Source: Bauldia sp.
GTDB taxonomy: Bacteria; Pseudomonadota; Alphaproteobacteria; Rhizobiales; Kaistiaceae
Direction: 5' to 3'
Length of the DNA stretch: 64,000 nt
Assembly (NCBI GenBank): GCA_028284325.1
Contig: JANQRX010000005.1
Location: forward strand, 1 to 64,000
Shown here: one piece after another, positions 52,156-60,805 of the stretch
Numbering within the stretch: the stretch's first letter is position 1
Layout of the letters: every line of letters begins with the position of its first letter
Program-made: the position numbers and the translations under genes
The notes under the pieces: model-generated
Database searches by the model: none
The model's input: only the letters and a program-made list of their open reading frames with translations
Told to the model about the DNA's origin: nothing

Positions 52156-53048
52156 TGATGGGCAGGGGCTTCACCTTTGCGGCGACGCTGTTCGCCGTCG
52201 CGGCGCTGACGCGGCCGGCCACCGCCGACTGCACCGACATCGACGCTGCCGTGCGGGCGGCACTCGCGGCCGGTGAGGTCACGGCCTATGCGCGCCTCCA
52301 CGGCCACATGGTCGCGGAACCCGGTTGCGACGCCGCCTATCGCGATCGCGTCGGCCGCGCCATGGCGCGCTCGGTGCTGACGACCATCGACCGGGCGGCG
52401 CCACCGGTGGCGATCGAGACGGCGCTCCGGTTCGGGCGGCCGTGGCAGGTGCTGGTGGCGCTGGGCGACGCCCATTTCGACCGGCATCAATGGGCCCCGG
52501 CGGTGCGCGTCTACGAGGAGGCGCTCGACGACATGCGCAACCTCGACGCCAACCCGAAGCCGCCGCCGGAGGCGATCGAGCGACGCACCTACAAGCGCGC
52601 GATCGAGGCGCGGGCGCTGGCGCCGACCTTCCTTGCCACGCGGCAGTTCCGTGGTCGCAAGACCGGGCTGGCCTCGCCCAACTTCCGCAACTTCGTGGCC
52701 AAGGCGGTGCCGGTACCGGTGCAGTTCGAGTTCAACGCCTCGGCGCTGACCGCCGAAGGCCAGGCGGCCGTCATCGACATCTACGCCTACCTCCGCGACA
52801 GCTATCCCGACTGGGTCGCCATCGTCGGCCACACCGACCCGGTGGGTTCCGACGCCTACAACGACGAGCTTTCGCTGGCGCGGGCGACGACCGTGGCGAA
52901 CGCGCTGCGCGCGGTCGGCTATGGCGGCGTGATCGAGACGATCGGGCGCGGCGAGCGGGAACCCTTCGTGCCGGACGACGCCAGCAAGTACACCGAGGAC
53001 CAGCTCCACGCCTTCCACCGGCGGGTGGAGTACCGCACGACGCGTTAG
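52155..53048 (+). CDS. Secreted OmpA-domain (peptidoglycan-associating) protein
   Basis: A 297-residue protein with signal peptide (residues ~1-24, ending LTRPATA). A helical middle part of unknown role (TPR-like: FDRHQWAPAVRVYEEALDDM) precedes the OmpA/MotB C-terminal domain from about 190: PVPVQFEFNASALTAEGQAA, the peptidoglycan-contact stretch AIVGHTDPVGSDAYNDELSL, ARATTVANALRAVGYG. It probably ties the caspase-DUF4384 complex to the cell wall. ATG at 52155 shares a base with the previous stop. Last gene of the cluster. Confidence 0.88.
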   Translation: MMGRGFTFAATLFAVAALTRPATADCTDIDAAVRAALAAGEVTAYARLHGHMVAEPGCDAAYRDRVGRAMARSVLTTIDRAAPPVAIETALRFGRPWQVLVALGDAHFDRHQWAPAVRVYEEALDDMRNLDANPKPPPEAIERRTYKRAIEARALAPTFLATRQFRGRKTGLASPNFRNFVAKAVPVPVQFEFNASALTAEGQAAVIDIYAYLRDSYPDWVAIVGHTDPVGSDAYNDELSLARATTVANALRAVGYGGVIETIGRGEREPFVPDDASKYTEDQLHAFHRRVEYRTTR

Positions 53049-53054
53049 TCCAGA

Positions 53055-53107
53055 GATTCCCCATCTGCGGAGCGTCATCAAGATGCCGCACCGCGTGCGG
53101 GATGACG
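53055..53107 (+). repeat. Dispersed repeat copy R2 (type B)
   Basis: This 53-base segment, starting GATTCCCCATCTGCGGAGCG and ending GTGCGGGATGACG, is almost identical to 55486-55539 (about three differences, including one inserted base). It lies in the spacer after the OmpA-domain gene. The inner GCGTCATC/GATGCCGC portions can pair. A chromosomal interspersed repeat, not a gene. Confidence 0.8.
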
Positions 53108-53162
53108 GTGGGGGTGTTGTCGCCGGCGTTGGTGTGGCCCGCGTGCCGGCGGACGTACCCGT

Positions 53163-54194
53163 CTACAGCCTGACCCAGGCGGCGCGTTTCTCCGAGGCGA
53201 ACAGCGCGTCGAGAATGCGCATCTGCCGGATCGCGTCGTCGACGCCGTAGGCGAGTGCCTCCTGGCCGCGGACGGCGCGCGAGAAGGCTTCCCCCTGGAG
53301 CCGGTACTGGTCGCAGGCGCGGATGCGGATCGGACGCGCCGAGAGGTCGTCCAGCTTCCTGCCGTCGTCGAGCATCAGCGTGGTCTTCTCGTCGGGCGGC
53401 GCGTTGAAGGGAATGCGCACCTCCAGGCGCGCGCGATCGCCCAGGATGTTGACCCGCTGGTAGGCGGTCGCCTGGGTCGACACCGACATGGTCAGGTGGC
53501 GGCCGTCGCCGAAATCCACCAGCGCGCTCGAGGTGCGGTCGGTCCTGAACGTCGGATCGCGGTCGACAAGCGACACCACCCGGTTGGGCTCGGCCCCGAA
53601 CACGAAACGGGCCGTGACCACCGGGTAGCAGCCGATGTCGTAGATGGCACCGCCGCCGATATCGGCCATGTTGCGGACGTTGGCGGGATCGACGTTGTGA
53701 TACGAGAACACCGCGTTGATCATGCGCACGGTGCCGAGACGACCGCTCTGCACGATGTCGCGCGCCCGCAGCCATTGCGGATGATGGCGCACCATGAAGG
53801 CCTCGGCGACAAGGACGCCGTCCGGCACCTTGCGCAGCTTGCGGGCCTCGGCGGCGGAGAGCGCGATCGGCTTCTCGCACAGGACGTGCTTGCCCTTGCG
53901 CGCGGCCAGCAAGGTCAGCGGGACGTGGAGATGGTTGGGGAGCGGGTTATACACCGCCTCGATCGTCGGGTCGTCGAGTATCTCCTCGTAGCTGCCGTAG
54001 GCGGTCGGGATGCCGAGCTTCCTGGCCGCCTTGCGCGCCTTCGGCAGCGACCGCGACGCGATCGCCGCGATCTCGAGATTACGGCCGGTCATCATCGCCG
54101 GAAGCACCTTGGCGACGCCGATGTCGGCGGTCGAGATGACCCCCCACCGTACCTTGCCCCGCCGCTTGCCCTGTTCGCTCCGTGTCGCAGCCAT
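53163..54194 (-). CDS. Gfo/Idh/MocA family oxidoreductase
   Basis: A 343-residue NAD(P)-dependent oxidoreductase. After a basic start, the Rossmann fold is VRWGVISTADIGVAKVLPAM (residues ~15-34), then NPLPNHLHVPLTLLAARKGK, HVLCEKPIALSAAEA with the intact EKP lysine, and GGGAIYDIGCYPVVTARFVF with the catalytic-region residues. It resembles glucose-fructose oxidoreductase/xylose dehydrogenase relatives. AGGAGGAGG precedes the ATG. It is translated after the aldo/keto reductase gene, 28 bases away. Confidence 0.88.
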   Translation of the reverse strand: MAATRSEQGKRRGKVRWGVISTADIGVAKVLPAMMTGRNLEIAAIASRSLPKARKAARKLGIPTAYGSYEEILDDPTIEAVYNPLPNHLHVPLTLLAARKGKHVLCEKPIALSAAEARKLRKVPDGVLVAEAFMVRHHPQWLRARDIVQSGRLGTVRMINAVFSYHNVDPANVRNMADIGGGAIYDIGCYPVVTARFVFGAEPNRVVSLVDRDPTFRTDRTSSALVDFGDGRHLTMSVSTQATAYQRVNILGDRARLEVRIPFNAPPDEKTTLMLDDGRKLDDLSARPIRIRACDQYRLQGEAFSRAVRGQEALAYGVDDAIRQMRILDALFASEKRAAWVRL

Positions 54195-54222
54195 ACTGAC
54201 CTCCTCCTGAATCCGTTTCCCC

Positions 54223-55206
54223 TCACCACCGCTGGTCGACGTGCGGGGCGATCATGTCGTCGTAGATCTGCCGGGCGCCTTGCATCACCGCGTCGTCCAG
54301 CGGCGGCAGAGCGGCCGCGGCGGCGTTGGCACGAGCCTGGTTAGCGTCGCGCGCGCCGGGGATGACGACGGTGACGGCATCTTCCATCAGGATCCATCGC
54401 AAGGCGAACTGCGCCATGGAGGCCCCCTGCGGCACCAGCGGCCGCAACGCGTCGACGGCGGCGATGCCGGTTTCGAACGGGACGCCGGCAAAGGTCTCGC
54501 CGACGTCGAACGCCTCACCGTGGCGATTGAAGGTGCGGTGATCGTCGGCGGCAAATGTCGTGTCGGCGCTCATCTTGCCGGACAGGAGGCCACTCGCCAG
54601 CGGCACGCGGACGATGACGGCGACGCCGCGGGCCTCGGCCTCGCGGAAGAACAGCCGCGCCGGCCGCTGGCGGAAGACGTTGTAGATGATCTGGACGCTG
54701 GCGACGCCGGGATACTCGATCGCCTTCAGGCCCTCCTCGACCTTCTCGACGCTGACGCCGTAACGCTTCAGCTTGCCGCTGGCGACGATGTCGTCGAGCA
54801 CGCCGAAGACCTCCGGCATGTAGTAGACGGCGGTGGGCGGGCAGTGGAGATGGAGGAGGTCGATCGCCTCGGTGCGCAGGTTGGCCAGGCTCTGCTCGAC
54901 GTCGGCGGTCAGCCGCGCGCGGTCGTAGCTTTCCGGCGTGTTGGGGCCTTCGCGCCCGGCCTTGGTCGCCACGAACGGGCGCTCGCCGCCACGTTCGGCG
55001 AGCACCTTGCCGATGATCTTCTCCGACCGGCCGGCGCCGTAGACGTTGGCGGTGTCGATGAAGTCGACACCCTCGTCGAGGGCGGCCGTGAGCGCCGCCT
55101 CGGCGGCCGCGTCGCTGACCTCGCCCCAGTTGCCGCCGATCGCCCAGGCGCCAAAGCCGATTTCCGACACGGCGACCCCAAGCCGCTCCGTCTGTCGCTG
55201 CTTCAT
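54223..55206 (-). CDS. Aldo/keto reductase
   Basis: A 327-residue AKR. The barrel motifs are visible: VSEIGFGAWAIGGNWG, the catalytic Asp/Tyr in DEGVDFIDTANVYGAGRSEK, the Lys in RPFVATKAG, and the His in IDLLHLHCPPTAVYY. The C-terminal NADP-binding part reads ALRWILMEDAVTVVIPGARD. It would reduce sugar aldehydes or ketones or oxidise a sugar. ATG at 55206 with GGAGAGG upstream; a longer frame start lies in the spacer. First gene of the two-gene operon with the Gfo/Idh gene. Confidence 0.9.
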   Translation of the reverse strand: MKQRQTERLGVAVSEIGFGAWAIGGNWGEVSDAAAEAALTAALDEGVDFIDTANVYGAGRSEKIIGKVLAERGGERPFVATKAGREGPNTPESYDRARLTADVEQSLANLRTEAIDLLHLHCPPTAVYYMPEVFGVLDDIVASGKLKRYGVSVEKVEEGLKAIEYPGVASVQIIYNVFRQRPARLFFREAEARGVAVIVRVPLASGLLSGKMSADTTFAADDHRTFNRHGEAFDVGETFAGVPFETGIAAVDALRPLVPQGASMAQFALRWILMEDAVTVVIPGARDANQARANAAAAALPPLDDAVMQGARQIYDDMIAPHVDQRW

Positions 55207-55414
55207 GATGGTTCCTCTCCAAAACGTCGGCGGTCCGCCCGCGCCCTGTCCCACCAGCGGCCGTCAGCACCCGCGGCCGCCGGAAGGGCGGCATCGCCAA
55301 TTACTTGGTCGGATCGAGCTGACGAGCCTGTAGGCGGCTCAGACGCGAATTTGCAATGGTTGGTGCATCGCGCGCAAGAGCCCGGCGGACAGGGACCGGT
55401 TCCACCTCCACGAT

Positions 55415-55477
55415 GTCGTCCCGTGCGCGCCGCAGCACGAAGTGGTGCGGTGCAGACCCGGGACCCAGGACGAACGT
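55415..55477 (+). repeat. Dispersed repeat copy R4 (type A)
   Basis: Begins GTCGTCCCGTGCGCG and runs through GCAGCACGAAGTGGTGC to GGACGAACGT. It is the forward-strand counterpart of the minus-strand copy at 44661-44728 and related to 55604-55655. The central GCAGCACGAAGTGGTGC is partly self-complementary. Confidence 0.7.
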
Positions 55478-55485
55478 CGGGGCTG

Positions 55486-55539
55486 GATTCCGCATCTGCG
55501 GAGCGTCATCAGAGATGCCGCACCGCGTGCGGAATGACG
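55486..55539 (+). repeat. Dispersed repeat copy R3 (type B)
   Basis: Near-identical to 53055-53107: starts GATTCCGCATCTGCGGAGCG, ends GTGCGGAATGACG. It follows the type A copy by eight bases, so types A and B may form one composite unit. Confidence 0.8.
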
Positions 55540-55603
55540 TAGAGGATTTTGCAGCTGTGCGTCGGCGGGGCTTGCGGTTGTACGGAGATAGCGACACCTC
55601 TCC

Positions 55604-55655
55604 GTCATTCCGTGCGCGATGCAGCACGCAGTGATGCGTCGCAGACACGGAATCC
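55604..55655 (+). repeat. Dispersed repeat copy R5 (type A, diverged)
   Basis: Starts GTCATTCCGTGCGCGATGC and contains GCAGCACGCAGTGATGC, aligned with the core of the other type A copies, then ends ACACGGAATCC. It is followed at 55699-55718 by GCACCGCGTGCGGGACGACG, a fragment matching the end of type B, which repeats the A-then-B order of the neighbouring copies. Confidence 0.6.
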
Positions 55656-55725
55656 TTCACCCTTCAACTGTGGCCCGCTTCCGCCGCGGACACCTACGGC
55701 ACCGCGTGCGGGACGACGTTGAGAC

Positions 55726-57276
55726 CTACGCCATCAACCGGTCGAGCGCCGCTTCCAGCCGGTCGGCGAAGGTGCGGACCACCTTGACCCGGGCGAAGCG
55801 CTTGTCGTTGCCTTCGACCAGCGTCCACGGCGCCGACGCGGTGCTGGTGTACTGCAGGATGTCGTCGACCGCTGTTTCGTAATCGTGCCAGTGGCCGCGG
55901 TTGCGCCAGTCCTCCTCGGTCAGCTTCCAACGCTTGTGCGGCGTCTTCTCGCGGAACTTGAAGCGGGCGAGCTGCTCGTCCTCGGTGATGTGAATCCAGA
56001 ACTTCAGGAGCACGACGCCGTGGTCGATCAGTTGCTCCTCGAACTCGTTGATCTCGCCGTAGGAGCGGCGCCACTCGTCGTCTGTGGCGAAGCCCTCGAC
56101 CCGTTCGACGAGAACGCGGCCGTACCACGAGCGGTCGAAGATGGTGATGTGGCCGGCCCGCGACAGGAGCCGCCAGAACCGCCACAGATAGTGCTGCGCC
56201 TTCTCCTCGTCGGTGGGGGCGGCGATGCCGTGGACCTGGTAGTTGCGAACGTCGAGCGCCTGGTTGACACGGCGGATCGCCCCGCCCTTGCCGGCGGCGT
56301 CCGGCCCCTCGAAGACCAGGATGCTGGACATGCCGGCTTCCTTGGCGCGCAAATGGGCGCGGTGGAGGCGCGCCTGCTGTTCGACGAGCTGCTTCCGATA
56401 GACCGGCTTGTCGAGGGCCTGCGCCATGTCGAGGCTCTTGAGCACCGTGAGGGTGTCGGTGGAGACGCCCGTCGGCCCTTGCCCGGCGTTCTTCTTCTTG
56501 CCCTTGCCGTTCCGCCCGGGATCGACCGGGGCGGGTTTCGGCGGTGGCGGCCGTTCCGGCTCGGGTGCCGACAGCCGTCGCTCCAGCGCGTCGCGCAGCG
56601 CCCGCGCAACGGTGATGGCGCGATAGTTGGGATCGGCGCCCTCGACCACCAGCCAGGGCGCCACGCCCTTGTTGGTGCGGGTGATGAGCTGTTCGGCGAC
56701 ACCGATGAAGCGGTCGTAGTGTCGCCAGTTCTCCCAGTCGCGCTCGGTCACCCGCGCCTTGGTCAGCGGATCCTGTTCCAGGCTCTTCAGCCGGTGTTCC
56801 TGCGCCTCGTTGCCGAGGTGCATCCAGTATTTGAGGATCAGCGCGCCGTCGCGGGCCAGCGACCGCTCGAAGCGGACGATGTGCTCCATCTGCTTGAGAA
56901 AGGTCGCCTCGTCGGTCACGTCGTAGACCCGGTCGAGCACCGGCCGCGAGTACCAGGCGCTGAGGAACATGCCGATCCGGCCGCGTGGCGGGAGGTCGCG
57001 CCAGTAGCGCCAGTATTCGGGCCGCTGCCGCTCCTCCTCCGTCACCGTGTCGTAGGCGCGGGTCACCAGCCAGCGCGGATCGAGCCATTCATTGAGCTGG
57101 CTGACGGTCTCGCCCTTGCCGCCGCCGTCGACGCCGGCGATGACCAGGATGACCTGCAAGCGCCCGCTGTCGTGCAGGTCGCTCTGGAGCTTCAGGAGCT
57201 CCTCCCGCAAGGGAGGGGCGATGCGCTTGAACTCCGCCTTGGCGATGGTGCGCCCGAGTTCGGCCGTTTCGAACAT
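55726..57276 (-). CDS. pap: Polyphosphate:AMP phosphotransferase (PPK2 class II)
   Basis: A 516-residue protein with two fused PPK2 domains (about 1-240 and 290-516) joined by a Pro/Lys-rich linker. Walker A is GVDGGGKGE (48-56) in the first and GPDAAGKGG (~320) in the second. The lid/Walker B motif FDRSWYGRV is intact in the second; in the first it reads FLSAWYSRP and lacks the Asp-Arg pair. This matches known class II enzymes, where the C-terminal domain is catalytic. It makes ADP from AMP using polyphosphate, linking polyphosphate to energy supply. Confidence 0.92.
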   Translation of the reverse strand: MFETAELGRTIAKAEFKRIAPPLREELLKLQSDLHDSGRLQVILVIAGVDGGGKGETVSQLNEWLDPRWLVTRAYDTVTEEERQRPEYWRYWRDLPPRGRIGMFLSAWYSRPVLDRVYDVTDEATFLKQMEHIVRFERSLARDGALILKYWMHLGNEAQEHRLKSLEQDPLTKARVTERDWENWRHYDRFIGVAEQLITRTNKGVAPWLVVEGADPNYRAITVARALRDALERRLSAPEPERPPPPKPAPVDPGRNGKGKKKNAGQGPTGVSTDTLTVLKSLDMAQALDKPVYRKQLVEQQARLHRAHLRAKEAGMSSILVFEGPDAAGKGGAIRRVNQALDVRNYQVHGIAAPTDEEKAQHYLWRFWRLLSRAGHITIFDRSWYGRVLVERVEGFATDDEWRRSYGEINEFEEQLIDHGVVLLKFWIHITEDEQLARFKFREKTPHKRWKLTEEDWRNRGHWHDYETAVDDILQYTSTASAPWTLVEGNDKRFARVKVVRTFADRLEAALDRLMA

Positions 57277-57410
57277 GGCGCCAAGTCTGGCACAGAACGG
57301 ACGTTCGGCGGTAGCCGGTGCGACATCAGCGACGGTGGGCGCTATCGGGTCGACTCCGCTTTCGTCGGCGGAATCCCTATGTAGGAGGGGACCACAACAA
57401 GGAGGTGAAG

Positions 57411-57977
57411 ATGGCCACCGTTGCAGGTCAGGACGAGGTGTCCGCGCACGGCCACACGGATGGCGCGGCCCTTCCGACCAATGCGCTGCCGTTCTACGAC
57501 GACAGCGTCAACACCACCGGATGTTGCGCCAAGTTCAACCCCGAAGGCTGGGACGGGCGCCGGCTCCACTTCGAGGACAAGCGGTTCCTGCGCGCCACGA
57601 CCAAGAGCGCCATGCACGTGCCGCTCAACATGGGGCGGGTGATGGAGCGCGTGCAGACCGCCATCGCCGCCGCCGATGCCCAGGACCCCCACGAAAACGT
57701 CATGCTCAGCCACGATCCGTCGTTTTGGACGTCGGAGCATCTCATCGCCGTGACGAAGGACGTGCCCGGTGAGGAGATGACGACGCTGAGCGGCGACTTC
57801 GTGACGCGTGTGTTCGAGGGCCCCTTCAGTTCGATCGGCACATGGCAGAGCGAGATGGAGGCCGAAGCACGAAAGGCCGGGAGCGAGGCCAAGAAGGTGT
57901 ACTTCTTCTACACCACGTGCCCGAAATGCGCGAAGGCCTACGGCAAGAACTACGTCGTCGGCGTGGCCCAGATCTGA
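57411..57977 (+). CDS. Conserved hypothetical protein with CxxC motif
   Basis: A 188-residue soluble protein, not recognised with certainty. It has a very strong Shine-Dalgarno (AAGGAGGTG at 57399-57407), so it is probably well translated. Features: a Cys pair near residue 37 (TGCCAKFNPEGWDG), a middle block (DKRFLRATTKSAMHVPLNMG), and a C-terminal YFFYTTCPKCAKAYGKNY with a CPKC motif (~170-173) that could bind zinc or be redox active. The pattern of small, Cys-containing hypothetical hydrolase-like proteins is seen in several proteobacteria. Stands alone; divergent from pap. Confidence 0.7.
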   Translation: MATVAGQDEVSAHGHTDGAALPTNALPFYDDSVNTTGCCAKFNPEGWDGRRLHFEDKRFLRATTKSAMHVPLNMGRVMERVQTAIAAADAQDPHENVMLSHDPSFWTSEHLIAVTKDVPGEEMTTLSGDFVTRVFEGPFSSIGTWQSEMEAEARKAGSEAKKVYFFYTTCPKCAKAYGKNYVVGVAQI

Positions 57978-58008
57978 GGTCTCGCACCGCGTAAGAGTCG
58001 GACGGTTG

Positions 58009-58061
58009 CCCGGCGGCGAAGGCGAGCCGCCGGGGATGACGCGTGCATCCGCAAGGATGCA
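58009..58061 (+). repeat. Two adjacent perfect hairpins after the CxxC gene
   Basis: CCCGGCGGC (58009-58017) pairs with GCCGCCGGG (58026-58034) over an eight-base loop. TGCATCC (58044-58050) pairs with GGATGCA (58055-58061) around a GCAA tetraloop. Neither has a T run. They may slow 3' decay or be part of the repeat family (GGGATGACG follows the first). The rest of the 259-base gap to 58237 contains nothing recognisable. Confidence 0.55.
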
Positions 58062-58236
58062 GACACAGAAGCCGTTCTCCGCACATCGCTGGTATGGACC
58101 GCCCGGCGACCACGCTCATGCGGGTCTTGCGCTGGTCTCTTAGTCCAAATGGATCATGACGCCGGGTTGCTGGGGCGGGCACGTTCGTGCAACGAATACC
58201 TCGGCCGTGCGTTCAACTGCATGAGGTGTCAACCCA

Positions 58237-59664
58237 GTGTCACTTGAACTTGCCGCGAGAAAACTGGGCCTTGGGTTTCGTCCGTCGAAAGGAACCGACG
58301 TAACCTCGGCCGCGTGGATCGAAAGCCAACTCACCGAAACCTTCCAGGATCCCGGCGTCGCCCGCTACGGCGAAGCCGTCGGCACGTGGCCCGACGACCT
58401 CGTCTACTCCCTCGATGAACGCGTCACGCGGTTCCGCGATCGTCGGGCGGCCGTCAAGAAACTCGACAAGGCGCGCGTCGACAACGCCACCCGCTCCCGC
58501 CGCATGAACGATATCTGGAGCGAGTACACGGTCTTCAAGCAGGACCTTCATCACTTCGCCGCGCGCGGCGCCTACGGCGACGACCAGATCAGGCAGCGGC
58601 TCATGTTCTTCTGGGCCAACCACTTCACGGTCGGGCGCAAGGGCGACGAGAACATCGAGTTCCTCGGCCACTATCTCGACGTCGCCATCTACGGCGCACT
58701 CGACGGTTCGTTCGCCGACATGCTGTACGGCGCGACCACCCATCCGGCGATGCTCAGCTACCTCGACAACAACGTCAATGTCGGGGAACGCTCGAAATAC
58801 GCCGCCCGCTGCCGGCGCACTGGCTGTCAGGCCGGCTCCAACGACAATCTCGCCCGCGAACTGATGGAACTCCACACCGTATCGCCGGCGCGGGGCTACA
58901 CCGAAGACGATATTCGCGGCGCCGCCGACATCCTGACCGGTTGGGGCTATCCGTACGCCGACGGGCTGCCCTTCGAGCCGAAGGACTTCTGGACGGCCTT
59001 CTTCTCCTCGCGCGCCGAGCCGGGCACGAAAACCGTCCTCGGCGTCGAGTATCCGGCCGGGGACAAGGCCCTGCGGATGCTGACCGATACACTGGCGGCC
59101 GATCCGTTCACGCCGCGATTCCTGTCGCGCAAGCTCGCCGCGCATTTCATCGGCGACGCTGCGACCGACGACGATATCGAGGCCATCCACGAAGCGTGGG
59201 TCGGTTCCGACGGCGACCTGCCGACGGTGCACAGGGTCGTGCTCGACCGCGCACTGGCCGCACCGCCCGGCAAGTTCCTGTGGCCGATGGTCTGGCTGTT
59301 CCAGGCGCTGCGCGTCAGCGGCGCCCATCTGTTCTACGGCTATGAAGAGATCGACGCACTCCACGAGACGGTGCAACGCCATCCGGACATGATCTTTGAG
59401 GAACTTGGCTTCGACTTCTGGGCCGAGCGGCAGCCGAACGGCTACTCCGACCGCAACGAGGACTGGATCTCGACCGAGCACATGGATCGCCGCGTGCGGT
59501 TTGCCGCCCTGATCCATCGCTTCTGCAACCCCGAGCGTTCCGTGGACGAGATCATGGACGTGCTCGACTTCGACGCCGCGAGTCGTGCGCTCGTCAACCG
59601 TGGCGCCAATGAACGCGAGCGCTTTGTCCTGTGCCTGTGCAGCCGGACCTTCATGGAGGTGTGA
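58237..59664 (+). CDS. DUF1800 family protein
   Basis: A 475-residue protein of the DUF1800 family. Conserved parts include RLMFFWANHFTVGRKGDENI, HPAMLSYLDNN, NLARELMELHTVSPARGYTE and DILTGWGYP (residue ~235 onward), then FLSRKLAAHFIGD. GTG start at 58237 with GAGGTG upstream; no clear signal peptide. DUF1800 proteins are usually encoded directly before a DUF1501 protein, as here (stop and start adjacent), and are thought to act at the cell surface or periplasm. Role unknown. Confidence 0.88.
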   Translation: MSLELAARKLGLGFRPSKGTDVTSAAWIESQLTETFQDPGVARYGEAVGTWPDDLVYSLDERVTRFRDRRAAVKKLDKARVDNATRSRRMNDIWSEYTVFKQDLHHFAARGAYGDDQIRQRLMFFWANHFTVGRKGDENIEFLGHYLDVAIYGALDGSFADMLYGATTHPAMLSYLDNNVNVGERSKYAARCRRTGCQAGSNDNLARELMELHTVSPARGYTEDDIRGAADILTGWGYPYADGLPFEPKDFWTAFFSSRAEPGTKTVLGVEYPAGDKALRMLTDTLAADPFTPRFLSRKLAAHFIGDAATDDDIEAIHEAWVGSDGDLPTVHRVVLDRALAAPPGKFLWPMVWLFQALRVSGAHLFYGYEEIDALHETVQRHPDMIFEELGFDFWAERQPNGYSDRNEDWISTEHMDRRVRFAALIHRFCNPERSVDEIMDVLDFDAASRALVNRGANERERFVLCLCSRTFMEV

Positions 59665-60801
59665 ATGGACAGACGTACCTTCCTCAAGCTCAGCTCCGCG
59701 TCGGCCGTCCTTGCCGGCTTTCCCGTTCCGGGCCTGACGAAGACCCTTCCCAAGGGCAGGATCGCGGTCCTGTTCCTTGAAGGCGGCCTCGACGGTCTGG
59801 CCGCCGTGCCGCCGATCGGCGACCCGATGCTGAGCCGCATGCGTCGTAACCTCGTCGCGTCCAAGCCATTGAAGGTCAATCCGTTCTTCGCGCTGCATCC
59901 GAACCTGAAGGTGTTCGCGCAGCTCCTGGGCCGCAACCAAGCCGCGGTCTTCCACGCCACCAATCTGCCCTATACGCGCCGGTCGCACTTCGAGGGCCAA
60001 AGGATCGCCCAGACCGGCGATCCGAGCGGCGCGGAAACGATGACCGGGTGGCTCGGCCGGGCCATGGATCAGGCCGGCATCGCCGGCCGCGCGTTGACCC
60101 TCGACACCCCGCTTCTGATCCGGGGGACCACGGATATCGACAGTTTCTACCCCGCCTCGCTTCTCGGCTCGCAAGATCCCGACGGCGCCCTGCTGGCCCT
60201 GATCGCCGAAGGGCACGACGGGCTGACGGCACGGACCTTCGCGAAGCTGCACGAGAAGGCCATGGCGTCGGAGTCGCTGCCCCGCGTTCGCGATCCCGAA
60301 GGGCTGGCATTGGCGACCGGACGCGCCATGCGCGATCCGGAAGGGCCGCGGGTGACCATGATCCGTATCCCCGAGTTCGACACCCACGCCAACCAAGGCA
60401 CCGACATCGGCCTGCATCCCGAACTCATCGGCCTGATCGACCGTGTGATCGCCAGGTTCCGCGAAGGGTTGGGGCCGGTGTGGAACGAGACCGTGCTGCT
60501 GACGCTCACCGAGTTCGGGCGCACCGTGCGCGAGAACGGCTCGGCCGGCACCGACCACGGCTATGGCTCGGCCGGTCTCCTTGCCGGCGGCCTGATTTCG
60601 CGGGCCGGTGTCATCACCAACTGGCCGGGGCTGGCCGAGGCCGATCTGTGGGAAGGGCGCGACCTCCTGTCGACGCTGGACTACCGTTCCGTCTGCGCCG
60701 CCTGCATCGAGGCGGCGCTCGGGCTCGACCACGACGTGATTGCGGACCAGGTGTTCTTTGCGCCCAAACTGCGCCGCGTCACGCCGTACATCTTCGGGTG
60801 A
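59665..60801 (+). CDS. DUF1501 family protein (Tat-exported)
   Basis: A 378-residue DUF1501 protein, alkaline-phosphatase-like fold. The N terminus MDRRTFLKLSSASAVLAGF is a twin-arginine signal (RRTFLK). Conserved parts include FLEGGLDGLAAVPPIGDPML, HPNLKVFAQLL, SHFEGQRIAQTGD, PEFDTHANQG and TLTEFGRTVRENGSAGTDHG with the metal-type Asp/His. It follows the DUF1800 gene by zero bases, so the two are translated together. Probably a periplasmic protein; the reaction is unknown. Confidence 0.9.
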   Translation: MDRRTFLKLSSASAVLAGFPVPGLTKTLPKGRIAVLFLEGGLDGLAAVPPIGDPMLSRMRRNLVASKPLKVNPFFALHPNLKVFAQLLGRNQAAVFHATNLPYTRRSHFEGQRIAQTGDPSGAETMTGWLGRAMDQAGIAGRALTLDTPLLIRGTTDIDSFYPASLLGSQDPDGALLALIAEGHDGLTARTFAKLHEKAMASESLPRVRDPEGLALATGRAMRDPEGPRVTMIRIPEFDTHANQGTDIGLHPELIGLIDRVIARFREGLGPVWNETVLLTLTEFGRTVRENGSAGTDHGYGSAGLLAGGLISRAGVITNWPGLAEADLWEGRDLLSTLDYRSVCAACIEAALGLDHDVIADQVFFAPKLRRVTPYIFG

Positions 60802-60805
60802 TCCT

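Larger units (their letters stand above)
55207..55725. other. Repeat-rich 519-base intergenic spacer
   Basis: The gap between the aldo/keto reductase start and the end of the polyphosphate kinase-like gene holds at least four repeat units (see the separate entries) and no credible gene. The short open frames in it run through repeat sequence. No terminator with a T run was seen. Confidence 0.7.

Noticed and set aside
56880-57000. Degenerate Walker B in the N-terminal half of Pap as evidence of a broken gene
   Set aside because: Loss of the key acidic residue in the first domain is normal for class II PPK2 enzymes, where the second domain is the catalytic one.
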